Position numbers and translations under genes: made by a program. 64,000 bases of DNA. Source: Nitratireductor sp. GISD-1A_MAKvit. GTDB taxonomy: Bacteria > Pseudomonadota > Alphaproteobacteria > Rhizobiales > Rhizobiaceae. Below the pieces are notes generated by a model. That model searched no databases, was not told the DNA's origin, and was given only the letters and a program-made list of their open reading frames with translations. The stretch covers positions 943,501-1,007,500 of the forward strand of contig NZ_CP161920.1 of NCBI RefSeq assembly GCF_040819555.1, read 5' to 3'. Of the stretch, positions 32,184 through 40,748 are shown one piece after another. Position 1 is the first letter of the stretch. The number at the start of each line of letters is the position of its first letter.

Positions 32184-32579
32184 TCAGGAACTACGGCTTT
32201 CCGTATCCGCGGATGCACGAGGCAAGATCGCCCCGACGCGGTAGAGCAGACGCTCGGCGGCGCGGATGCTGCCGGTCTCGCGAGCGGCCTCGGCCCAGAC
32301 CGAGATCGGGAAATCCCCGGTGAACAGCAGATCACGCTCGATGCCCATGCCAAGGGGCAGCCGGACTGACTGCATCTCGCTCAGGCTCCACGACCCCAGT
32401 TCGGGATAGCCGAGATCGGCCAAACCGAACATGATGTCGCCATCCTCATCCAGTTCGGTGGCGAGCCAGACGCCTTCGCCGAGGGGGTTGAAGAACTTCA
32501 CGACCGGAATGTGATCCTGATCGCGCTGGCGGCCATTGGCCAGCAGCCGGTCGCGCTGCATATCGGTCAGGAGGATCAT
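32184..32579 (-). CDS. DUF2958 family protein
   Basis: A 131-residue protein with the DUF2958 core: MILLTDMQRDRLLANGRQRD, VVKFFNPLGEGVWLATELDE, FGLADLGYPELGSWSLSEMQ, and GIERDLLFTGDFPISVWAE. Members are small and found on plasmids near anti-restriction genes; function unknown. Its start overlaps the stop of ardC by 4 bases (ATGA), so the two are made together, suggesting a shared role. The tail after residue 115 is unique. Confidence 0.88.
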   Translation of the reverse strand: MILLTDMQRDRLLANGRQRDQDHIPVVKFFNPLGEGVWLATELDEDGDIMFGLADLGYPELGSWSLSEMQSVRLPLGMGIERDLLFTGDFPISVWAEAARETGSIRAAERLLYRVGAILPRASADTESRSS

Positions 32580-33538
32580 GCCGCAGCCCTCCGTTCGGTT
32601 GCGCTCGCATCTAACTCTCCAGCGTCTTCGGCAGGCAGATGCGACAACAGCCAGTCAGCCGCCTTGCTGGCCTGCGAGGCGGCGCGGACAATGGCGCGAT
32701 TATCCTCGCGCAGCACTTCCAGCCACGACCCGATATAATCGGCGTGGCGCACAGTCGGCACGATACCCAGATTGGCGCAGCAAAAGGCCGCGTTCATTTC
32801 TGCAACCAGTTCCTCGAAGGCGTACTCCTTCGTGCCGAAGCTGCCCGAAAAATCCCGCCCAAGCCGCGAGACATGGCCAGTCGCATGCCCCATCTCGTGC
32901 AGGGCCGTTCGATGCCAGTTGATCGGCTCGAAATAGGCTTGCGGAGGCGGAACCTGAACATAGTCCAGAGATGGCATATAAAAGGCGCGATCTCCGCCAA
33001 TGCGGAAGTCGATGCCTGTCGCCTTGATGAGCGCCTCGACCTTCGGCTCGATCAGGCCGGGTGGCGGTGACGGGGCATCGACTGCGATATCCTCTGGCAG
33101 GCCCTCGCATTGCGCAGCGTTGAACACGGTGAAGCGCTTCAGGAATGGGATGCGGCCTGGCTCCTCGCCGGTCTCGCGGGCACGCCGCTTTTCATCCTCG
33201 GGCGTGAAGCGGTCAGCATACACGACAGTGGTGCCGCGCTCGCCCTTCCTGACATTTCCGCCGAGCGAAAGCGCCTGTCGGAAGGTCAGCCAATTCTGGG
33301 TTGGAAAGCCATGCTGGATCACAGCCCCCCAGAGGATCAGCACATTGATCCCGGAATACTGCCGGGAGGTCGTCGCGTTTCTCGGCATGGCAAGAGGAGC
33401 CTTCGCCATGGCCGTCCCCCAGGGCTGGACCCAGGGGAGCCTCCCTTGCTCCAGTTCGGCGATGATCTTGTTGGTGATATCGTCGTAAAGGTTGCTGCGC
33501 GCGCCACTGTCAGGGGCGACGCGATCTCGTCTGGCCAT
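32576..33538 (-). CDS. ardC: ArdC-family anti-restriction protein (zincin-like)
   Basis: A 320-residue protein with an N-terminal ssDNA-binding domain (LYDDITNKIIAELEQGRLPW, QYSGINVLILWGA) and a C-terminal metallopeptidase domain. The zinc motif HEMGHATGH is at about residue 214, followed by the glutamate-bearing YAFEELVAEMNAAF. ArdC proteins bind incoming single-stranded DNA and shield it from restriction. The N-terminus begins MARRDRVAPDSGARSNLY. It lies behind leader copy C and overlaps DUF2958. It is one of two likely anti-restriction functions in the element. Confidence 0.92.
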   Translation of the reverse strand: MARRDRVAPDSGARSNLYDDITNKIIAELEQGRLPWVQPWGTAMAKAPLAMPRNATTSRQYSGINVLILWGAVIQHGFPTQNWLTFRQALSLGGNVRKGERGTTVVYADRFTPEDEKRRARETGEEPGRIPFLKRFTVFNAAQCEGLPEDIAVDAPSPPPGLIEPKVEALIKATGIDFRIGGDRAFYMPSLDYVQVPPPQAYFEPINWHRTALHEMGHATGHVSRLGRDFSGSFGTKEYAFEELVAEMNAAFCCANLGIVPTVRHADYIGSWLEVLREDNRAIVRAASQASKAADWLLSHLPAEDAGELDASATERRAAA

Positions 33539-33548
33539 CGGGATGATC

Positions 33549-33597
33549 TCCGCGACGGGCGCCGGAAGCCTCTCTTCCAGTCCTCAACCCGTCACGG
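33549..33597 (-). promoter_or_regulatory. Repeated hairpin leader, copy C (ardC)
   Basis: On the minus strand: CCGTGACGGGTTGAGGACTG, GAAGAGAGG, GCGCCCGTCGCGGAG, with GGAG 9 bases before the start codon. GACGGG pairs with CCCGTC. Upstream, a further GGCGTTGC/GCAACGCC palindrome (33627-33634 and 33665-33672) encloses a GCGGGG/CCCCGC hairpin. Confidence 0.7.
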
Positions 33598-33787
33598 AAA
33601 ACCCGTCCGCACTCTAACTCTTTGGGGGCGTTGCGGGGTCTCCCCGCTGATGGGGGGTGCGTCGGCAACGCCAGTGCCGACCAGGGGGAAGGCTTTCCCC
33701 CGACATCGCTTCGTAAATCCGCAAACCCGTAAATTCGCTGATCCGACAATCAGGAAATGTGCCTTTCAGCAAAGCGGTCTGCTGCTA

Positions 33788-34081
33788 TCATTCAGGCTGG
33801 AATCCATCCATCAGAATGAAGGTCGCGTCATGACGCTGATGGGCATTGATAAGCGGGACTAGGCGCGTGAAATGCTCCGTCCGGCAATGCGCGTCCAGCG
33901 CCGCCCGATCCGGCCATTCCTTGATGAAGATGAAGTGCCCGGGGTCTTTCTGGTCAATGAACAGGTCGTAGCCGATGCAAAGCTCTTCCTGCCGGGTCTT
34001 ATCGACCAGTTCGCGGTAAAGCGGCATGACGATTCCAACGGCTTCTGGTTTAATGAAGTCCTGAGCGATAACTTTGAGCAT
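33788..34081 (-). CDS. Antibiotic-biosynthesis-monooxygenase (ABM) fold protein
   Basis: A 97-residue protein of the dimeric ferredoxin-like ABM family: MLKVIAQDFIKPEAVGIVMP, then YRELVDKTRQEELCIGYDLF, HFIFIKEWPDRAALDAHCRT, EHFTRLVPLI. It matches the YgiN/LsrG size. Members degrade quinones or aldehydes or act in heme breakdown. It lies between ardC and dnaE2, with no sequence clue to a link with either. The start at 34081 follows CAGGA. It may be host cargo. Confidence 0.85.
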   Translation of the reverse strand: MLKVIAQDFIKPEAVGIVMPLYRELVDKTRQEELCIGYDLFIDQKDPGHFIFIKEWPDRAALDAHCRTEHFTRLVPLINAHQRHDATFILMDGFQPE

Positions 34082-34128
34082 GGTCCTGTTCTTCCTGATG
34101 TGATGGCCGGCAAGGGTCGGTTGTGTGT

Positions 34129-37100
34129 TCAGCGAAAATCCCGCGTTTTGACCTGGATTGCATCGATATGCAGATCGCGCACATACATGTCTCGCGTTCT
34201 CGAGACCTTGGGCGGCTGACCGCGGGGATCTGGCGAGGACGATCCGTGGTGGAATTCATCGCCACGACCATGCGGCAGCGGAAAGGCGGCGTCCCGCTGC
34301 CCGATGCTCGCCAGTTCCGATGACAGGTCGGTAATCCGGTACACGACGAGATGCACAACCTCGCCTTCGCGCTGGATGCGGCCCTTCACGGCGATCATGC
34401 CCGAGGATAGGATGATACGGCGAAACTTCTCGAACACCTTGGTCCAGACGACGAGATTGGCGATGCCGGTTTCATCTTCCACGGTTACGAACATCACCCC
34501 CTTGGCCGAGCCGGGACGCTGGCGAACGAGAACGATCCCGGCAGCTTCCAGCCATCGCCCATCGCGTGATCCCATGGCCTCGGCACAGGAGACGATCCGG
34601 CGTCTGGCGAGATCGGCACGCAGGAAGGAAACCGGATGGCGGCGAAGCGACAGGCCGGTGTGGCTATAATCCTCGACCACCTCGCGCCCGGCAGCCATGG
34701 CGCGCAAGGTGGTCTCAGGCTCGATAATCTCCGTAACGGTCGTGCCCGCCCGCGCTGAGGCGGCGGCGAAGAGCGGCAGTTCTTCATCGCGCAGGCCCTT
34801 GATGGCCCAAAGCGCCTCCCGACGGGCGAGGCCAAAGGCCGGGCGAAAACCATCGGCTTCCGCGATTTTCGTCAAAGCGGCGACCGGAACGCCGCAACGG
34901 CGCCAAAGGTCGTCAACCGATGTGAATGGCTGATCGGCCCCGTGCGGCGACAATGGCTGCTGCATGGGCATTGGCCAGCCCCTTGACCATGCGCATACCG
35001 AAGCGCACGGCGAAGCGGGATTCATCCCCGGTCGGCTCCAGCGTGCAGTCCCAGCGGGAAGCATTGACGCTGATTGGCCGGATCTCGACGCCATGGTCGC
35101 GCGCATCCCGGACAATTTGCGCCGGGGCGTAGAAGCCCATGGGCTGGGAGTTCAGAAGCGCGGCGCAGAAGGCATCGGGATGCCAGCATTTCAACCAGGC
35201 CGACGCATAGGCCACGAGCGCGAAAGAGGCCGCATGGCTTTCTGGGAAACCGTAGGAGCCGAAGCCCTCCAACTGCCGGAAGGTGCGTTCGGCAAACTCC
35301 TGTTCATAGCCATTGGTCACCATGCCCTCGATCAGCTTGTCGCGTAACTTCGAGACCCCGCCGGTGAACTTGAAGGTCGCCATGCTCTTGCGTAGCAGGT
35401 CGGCTTCGCCGGGGGTGAAGCCCGCGCATTCGATGGCGACACGCATGGCCTGTTCCTGAAACAAGGGCACGCCCAACGTTTTTCCCAGCACCTTCTCCAG
35501 CTCCGGCGTTGGGTAATGAACCTCCTCCAGCCCTTCGCGGCGGCGGAGATAGGGATGAACCATGTCACCCTGGATCGGTCCGGGGCGGACGATGGCCACC
35601 TGCACCACCAGGTCGTAATAGGTGCGCGGTTTCAGGCGGGGCAGCATCGACATCTGCGCGCGCGACTCGATCTGGAAGGTGCCGAGGGTGTCCGCCTTAC
35701 GGATCATGGCATAGGTGCGTGGGTCTTCGGCCGGGATCGTCGCCAGATCGAGTTCGATCCCCTTGTGCTTCGCAATCAGGTCGAGCCCCTTGCGCATGCA
35801 GGTGAGCATGCCGAGCGCCAGGACATCCACCTTCATAAAGCTCAGGGCGTCGATATCGTCCTTATCCCATTCGATGATCTGGCGATCCGCCATGGCGGCA
35901 GGTTCGATCGGCACGAGATCGTCAAGCCGGTCATGGGTCAGGACGAAACCGCCGGGATGCTGCGACAGATGGCGCGGCGCACCGCGAAGCTGGGCGGCCA
36001 GTTCGAGGGTCAGGCGCAGGCGCCGATCTTCGGGGTTGAGGTTCAAATCGCGGATCTGCTGATCCGAGACACCGGTTTCCGACCAAGACCAGAGCTGGCC
36101 GGACAGGGACTGGATCAGGTCCTCGGGCAGGCCCATGGCCTTGCCGACATCACGCAGCGCACCCTTGGAGCGATAGCGGATGACGGTAGCGGTCAGCGCC
36201 GCGTGGTCGCGGCCATAATGCTCATAGACCCACTGGATGACCTCCTCGCGGCGTTCGTGCTCGAAATCCACGTCGATGTCGGGCGGCTCGCGGCGTTCCT
36301 CGGAAACGAAGCGCTCGAACAGGAGATCGTTGCGACCGGGATCAATGGCGGTGATGCCCAGCACATAGCAGACGGCGGAGTTCGCCGCAGAACCGCGCCC
36401 CTGACAGAGGATGCCCTTGGAACGGGCAAAGCGGACGATGCTGTTCACGGTCAGAAAGTAGGGAGCATATTCGAGCTTGCCGATCAGGGTCAGTTCATGG
36501 CGCAGGGCCGCCGTCACCTCATCAGGTATGCCCTCGGGATAGCGGGTTGCCGCGCCCTCCCAGGTCAGGCGTTCCAGCGTTTGCTGTGGTGTCAGGGCCG
36601 GATCGTCGCGTTCTTCGGGATATTGATATCGCAGCTCATCGAGGCTGAAGGTGCAACGGCGTGCGATCTCCAGCGTCCGCGCCAATGCCTCGGGCCAGCG
36701 GGCGAACAGGCGGTACATCTCGGCGGGCGGCTTGAGATAGCGGTCGACATGGCGTTCCCGCCGAAGACCGAGCGCGTCTATTGTCGTGTTGTGGCGGATG
36801 GCCGTCACAACATCCTGCAACATGCGCCGACCAGGCTCATGGAACAGCACGTCATTGGTCACAACGGTCGGCACCCGCGCCTGTTGCGCCAGTTGCGACA
36901 GTTCCCACAGCCGCATCTGGTCATTGGGGCGGCGTCGCAGGGTCAGAGCCAGATAGGCGCGATCCCCGAACACCTCACGCATGCGGCGCAGCCGCAGGGC
37001 GCAGACCTCATCGGCGAGGTCCGGCACCAGCACCGCGATCAGCCCCTCGCCATAGGCTACAAGATCATCCCATTCGAGATGGCATCCGCCTTTCCCGGCC

Positions 37101-37417
37101 CGTCCCTTGCCGAGGGTCAGCAGGCGGCATAGTCGTGACCAGGCATCCCGATCAGTGGGATAGACCAGCACCGACATACCGCAGGCCAGATCGAGGCGGC
37201 AGCCGACGATCAGGCGGACGCCAGTGGCCTTGGCGGCCTCATAGGCGCGGACGATCCCTGCGACGGAGTTGCGGTCGACCACGGCAAGAGCCTCGATCCC
37301 CATGATGGCGGCGGTGGCAAACAGCTCTTCGGCCGAAGAGGCCCCGCGCAGAAACGAAAATTGCGACGTCACCTGCAACTCGGCATAGCGCCGGCCATTC
37401 TTCGGAACGTCCGTCAT
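34129..37417 (-). pseudogene. dnaE2: Error-prone DNA polymerase DnaE2, broken by one extra base
   Basis: The first frame, from ATG 37417, encodes 834 residues: the PHP domain ([20 protein letters not shown]), the polymerase core with acidic residues in [19 protein letters not shown], and the palm/fingers [16 protein letters not shown]. It then runs past RGRSAIHIG to a stop at 34913. The correct continuation, [18 protein letters not shown] through the OB-fold (GVMFVTVEDETGIANLVVW) to 34129, is in the next frame. Removing one base within 34936-34941 restores a protein of about 1095 residues. DnaE2 does translesion synthesis with ImuB. Whether the gene is dead or the base is a sequencing error is unresolved. 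Confidence 0.85.
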
Positions 37418-38937
37418 CCGAAGATCCCGTGCATAAACCAGCGGTGCGAGCCGGTGGCGGCATCCTCGCCGTCGCCGGCGCGAAAAATCCAGAAGCGTTC
37501 ACCGGCGTCATCCTCGATACGGAAGTAATCGCGCACCGCCATCAGTTCGGCGTCGCGCTTCCACCATTCGCCGAACACCCGCTCGGGGCCGTCGGCCCGG
37601 CGCACCCGCCGACGCACGCCGCGCCAGGAAATCCAGTTCGGCGGATGATCGGGCAGAAGCGCCATGGTCTCGATCGGTTCCGGTCGCATCAAGAGGCGCG
37701 ACGGACGCGGCCAGTGATCCGGCCAGCCTGCGCCGGTCTCCTCGGCCAGGGCTGGAATACGGCGGACGGATCGTTCCGGCACATCGCTGGCGACGGGAGC
37801 GAAGCGATAGATCGCTCGCGCTCCGACCCGGTTGGCCAGCGTATCAATCAGTCCCGAGAGATCGGGTTCCGGCGCCTCGATCAGCGAAGTCGCCACCTGC
37901 CGCGCTTCAAGCGGCTCGGCGATGGGGGCGGCAAGCGACATGATCTCGATACCGAGGCCCGGATCGATGGTTTCTATCTTGTCGCAAAGCAGCCGGGTCA
38001 GCCGTTTCGGATCGCGAACCGGCCGGGCCAGCCCGATGCGGAGCGTCTCGATGCGGTTGTCGATGCGATGGCACAGCAGATCGAGCCTGCGCGCGCCCAG
38101 GCCGCGTTCTTCCAGACTGGCGCAGAGGGAGACAACCAGCTTGCCGATATAGCGCGCGATGGTCTCGGCCGCACCGATCGGCTCGGCAAAACTGCGCCTC
38201 GCTTCGATCATGTCTTCGGGACGGACGGGCGTGATCGGCTCTGCGGCCAGCCCAAGCGCCTGGTCGAGCCTGCGGCCGAGTTCCGGACCGAACCTGCGGG
38301 TGAGCGGCGCGCGGGGCTGGCCGATCAGATCACCTATGGAGTTGAAACCCAAATCGCGCAGCCCAGCCGGGATGGAAGGCGGCAGGCGAAGCGCCTCCAG
38401 CGGCAAAGGCGCCAAAATGGCCTCTGCCTTTCCCGGCTCGGAGATCAGGATCGGATCGGCCCGGTATCGGGCGAGCGCATGGGCGGCGCCCCAAGTGTCG
38501 GCCATGGCGGCGCGGGCAGCAACACCCGAAAGGGTCAGCCGACCGATAAGCGCATCCAGCATGGCAGCCTCGCCGCCGTGTAAATGGTCGGCGCCGGTGG
38601 ACTCAATGACGATGCCGTCCGGTAGATCGACAGCAACGATGGGGCTGAAGCGCTGCAATACCCAGAGGGCGAGACGCTCCAGGCCTTCCGCATCGGCCTT
38701 GGGGTCGGCGGGTTCGATGGCCAGCCCTGGCACCAGCGCCTGCGCCTTGGTGACAGGCATCTCGACCCGCAGTCCGAGCGTTTTTGCCGCCGCATCTGCC
38801 GCAGTGACGATGCGCCGATTCCGGTCTCGCCCGACGAGAACCAGAGGCGCTTCAACCGGCAGCGCTGTGTCGCCAGCCTTCCGCCGCAGCCGGTCTGTCG
38901 GCCATGTCGGCAGGAAGACCGAGATGACCCGAGCCAT
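37414..38937 (-). CDS. imuB: ImuB, Y-family-like mutasome protein
   Basis: A 507-residue protein of the DNA-polymerase Y family: [40 protein letters not shown], and [20 protein letters not shown]. The positions where active polymerases carry catalytic aspartates lack the usual YSIDE motif, as is characteristic of ImuB, which acts as a clamp-binding scaffold for DnaE2. The end (RLWIFRAGD-type [24 protein letters not shown]) is the ImuB C-terminus. Its stop overlaps the dnaE2 start by 4 bases and its start overlaps imuA by 86. SOS-induced mutagenesis is the expected role. Confidence 0.9.
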   Translation of the reverse strand: MARVISVFLPTWPTDRLRRKAGDTALPVEAPLVLVGRDRNRRIVTAADAAAKTLGLRVEMPVTKAQALVPGLAIEPADPKADAEGLERLALWVLQRFSPIVAVDLPDGIVIESTGADHLHGGEAAMLDALIGRLTLSGVAARAAMADTWGAAHALARYRADPILISEPGKAEAILAPLPLEALRLPPSIPAGLRDLGFNSIGDLIGQPRAPLTRRFGPELGRRLDQALGLAAEPITPVRPEDMIEARRSFAEPIGAAETIARYIGKLVVSLCASLEERGLGARRLDLLCHRIDNRIETLRIGLARPVRDPKRLTRLLCDKIETIDPGLGIEIMSLAAPIAEPLEARQVATSLIEAPEPDLSGLIDTLANRVGARAIYRFAPVASDVPERSVRRIPALAEETGAGWPDHWPRPSRLLMRPEPIETMALLPDHPPNWISWRGVRRRVRRADGPERVFGEWWKRDAELMAVRDYFRIEDDAGERFWIFRAGDGEDAATGSHRWFMHGIFG

Positions 38938-39613
38938 CGCACGCCTCCAGTTCAATATCGAGGGATTCCCCCGCGCGGGCGCGGATCAGCTCGATGAGCC
39001 AGCGCGCGCGTCCGACGCCCGGAACCGGCAAGGGTCGCGACGGAAGCACTGACACCCGCCACCGCGTCATCGCCGCCGTTGGCTGCCCAAAATCGCTGGC
39101 CTCGGCTTGCCGTCGCCAGCGCCGCAGCGCGATACCTATGGTCCCGCTCTCCTTCGCGGCCAGATGCAGCCGCCGCGAAGCGGTCATCGGCAGGCGGGCG
39201 ACATCGGCGACCACCGCGCCGAGACCGCCGTGCCGTAACCCTTCCTCCATGCAGGCAAGAACCGACTTGTCGTCGCCGGCCTCGACATGGATAACGCGAT
39301 CAGGGGCGAGGCCAGCCTGTTCCAGCCCCGGCGCGAACAAATCCTGCTGCGCCACGCACCACAGAACCTTGCCACGTGTTCGGGCGGCGATCCCGGCCAC
39401 GAAACAGGCGGCTGCCGCACCGTCGACAGCGCCATTTCCGCCGCCGGCAACTTCGTGCAGACAACCAAGCGCCAGTCCACCACCCTTTAACTTCCGATCC
39501 AGCACCGGCACGCCGAAGGGCAGAACCTGCCGCGTGCGCGCACCATCCCCCTCCAGCTGCATGATGCGTTCACGCAGCGCCAGAATGGCCGGGTTGAGGG
39601 GGCGCGTACTCAT
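38852..39613 (-). CDS. imuA: ImuA, RecA/SulA-like mutasome protein
   Basis: A 253-residue protein of the ImuA family: LRERIMQLEGDGARTRQVLP, FGVPVLDRKLKGGGLALGCL, HEVAGGGNGAVDGAAAACFV, and the RecA-like body with GTIGIALRRWRR and [24 protein letters not shown]. It starts the imuA-imuB-dnaE2 operon. ImuA is required with ImuB and DnaE2 for damage-induced mutagenesis. A GTTC-N7-GTTC SOS box lies 48 bases upstream of its start. The long C-terminal overlap with imuB means the two are translated together. Confidence 0.9.
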   Translation of the reverse strand: MSTRPLNPAILALRERIMQLEGDGARTRQVLPFGVPVLDRKLKGGGLALGCLHEVAGGGNGAVDGAAAACFVAGIAARTRGKVLWCVAQQDLFAPGLEQAGLAPDRVIHVEAGDDKSVLACMEEGLRHGGLGAVVADVARLPMTASRRLHLAAKESGTIGIALRRWRRQAEASDFGQPTAAMTRWRVSVLPSRPLPVPGVGRARWLIELIRARAGESLDIELEACDGSGHLGLPADMADRPAAAEGWRHSAAG

Positions 39614-39660
39614 GCGCGGTTGGTTCTCCGAGGGTTGTCACTGTGGATTCTCGCTGTTAT

Positions 39661-39675
39661 GTTCCTTATTTGTTC
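39661..39675 (-). promoter_or_regulatory. LexA (SOS) box upstream of imuA
   Basis: GTTC-CTTATTT-GTTC (39661-39675), or GAAC-N7-GAAC on the coding strand, is an exact match to the alphaproteobacterial SOS box GTTC-N7-GTTC. It lies between the divergent imuA and ku genes. LexA control of the mutasome is expected; whether ku is also controlled cannot be told. Confidence 0.85.
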
Positions 39676-39882
39676 TCGTTCTGGTGGAGAGTCAATCTGA
39701 GTCCATCGAGATGTGAACGACAGGCTTGTTCAAGGTCCTTAGCCGAAAGCATCAATATGAGCGGCTTGAAAAGATCGAGCGCCGAACAGAGCCACACAGT
39801 CAGCTGCCGTTATTCTTACCGGGGGGAACAAATAGGCCGGTGCAGGCGTTTCGGACGCAAGTATTGCGTAGGGGGGGCAGTT

Positions 39883-40746
39883 GTGGCGCCAAGAGCAAAT
39901 TGGAAGGGTTTTCTCAAAATTGCCGAGGTCAGTTGCCCGGTGGCCCTCTATACGGCCGCGTCGACCTCCGAACGGATCGCCTTCCACACCCTCAACCGTG
40001 CAACCGGAAACCGTGTCCGACGCCAGTTCGTTGACAGCGATACCGGCAAGCCCGTCGACAGGGAGGACCAGGTCAAAGGCTATGAAGTGGGTTCGGGCGA
40101 ATACATCATGCTCGATCCTGAAGAAGTAGCCTCGGCGGTTCCTGACAGTGACAAGACCCTGTCGGTGTCGACCTTCATCGGCTGTGGCGACATCGACGAC
40201 GTCTACTTCGACAAGCCCTATTATCTGGCGCCCGCCGACAGGCATGCTGAAGAGGCTTACATCCTGATCCGCGAGGGCATGCGCAAGAAGAAGGTCGCCG
40301 CGCTCGCCCAGACGGTCCTGTTCCGCCGCGTTCGCACGGTCCTGATCCGCGCGCACGGCACAGGCCTGATCGCGACCACGCTCAATTTCGATTACGAGGT
40401 CCGCTCGGCGAAGGACGCTTTCAATGACGTCCCGGATTTCAAGCTCAAGGGCGAAATGCTTGAGCTTGCCGAGCACATCATCAAAACCAAGCGTGGCAAG
40501 TTCGATCCCAGGGAGTTTGACGATCGCTATGACGCTGCCCTGGCCGAGGTGGTCAAGGCGAAGTTCGAGGGCCGCAAGATCGAGGTCCGCAAGGAGCCGA
40601 AGGAAGAAAAGGTCGTCGACCTGATGGCCGCGCTACGCGAGAGCGCCGGCCTTTCCGGCAAGAAAACAGCCAAGCGCGCGTCGGCGAAATCGAAAACGAA
40701 GGCCACACAGGCAAAGGCTGCACCGGCGCGTCGTAAAGCGAGCTGA
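39883..40746 (+). CDS. ku: Ku protein, first copy (non-homologous end joining)
   Basis: A 287-residue bacterial Ku: APRANWKGFLKIAEVSCPVA, ERIAFHTLNRATGNRVRRQF, DREDQVKGYEVGSGEYIMLD, VYFDKPYYLAPADRHAEEAY. A basic Lys/Ala-rich tail (KKTAKRASAKSKTKATQAKA) follows for DNA and LigD contact. Ku binds double-strand ends and recruits LigD. The GTG at 39883 is the best start (G-rich site just upstream and the family begins here). The stop is 2 bases before ligD, so the pair is an operon. Confidence 0.92.
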   Translation: MAPRANWKGFLKIAEVSCPVALYTAASTSERIAFHTLNRATGNRVRRQFVDSDTGKPVDREDQVKGYEVGSGEYIMLDPEEVASAVPDSDKTLSVSTFIGCGDIDDVYFDKPYYLAPADRHAEEAYILIREGMRKKKVAALAQTVLFRRVRTVLIRAHGTGLIATTLNFDYEVRSAKDAFNDVPDFKLKGEMLELAEHIIKTKRGKFDPREFDDRYDAALAEVVKAKFEGRKIEVRKEPKEEKVVDLMAALRESAGLSGKKTAKRASAKSKTKATQAKAAPARRKAS

Positions 40747-40748
40747 GC

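Noticed and set aside
35516..37132. A 538-codon open frame on the plus strand
   Set aside because: It lies antisense to the intact, motif-rich dnaE2 coding sequence, its composition is that of a shadow frame, and no domain is visible.
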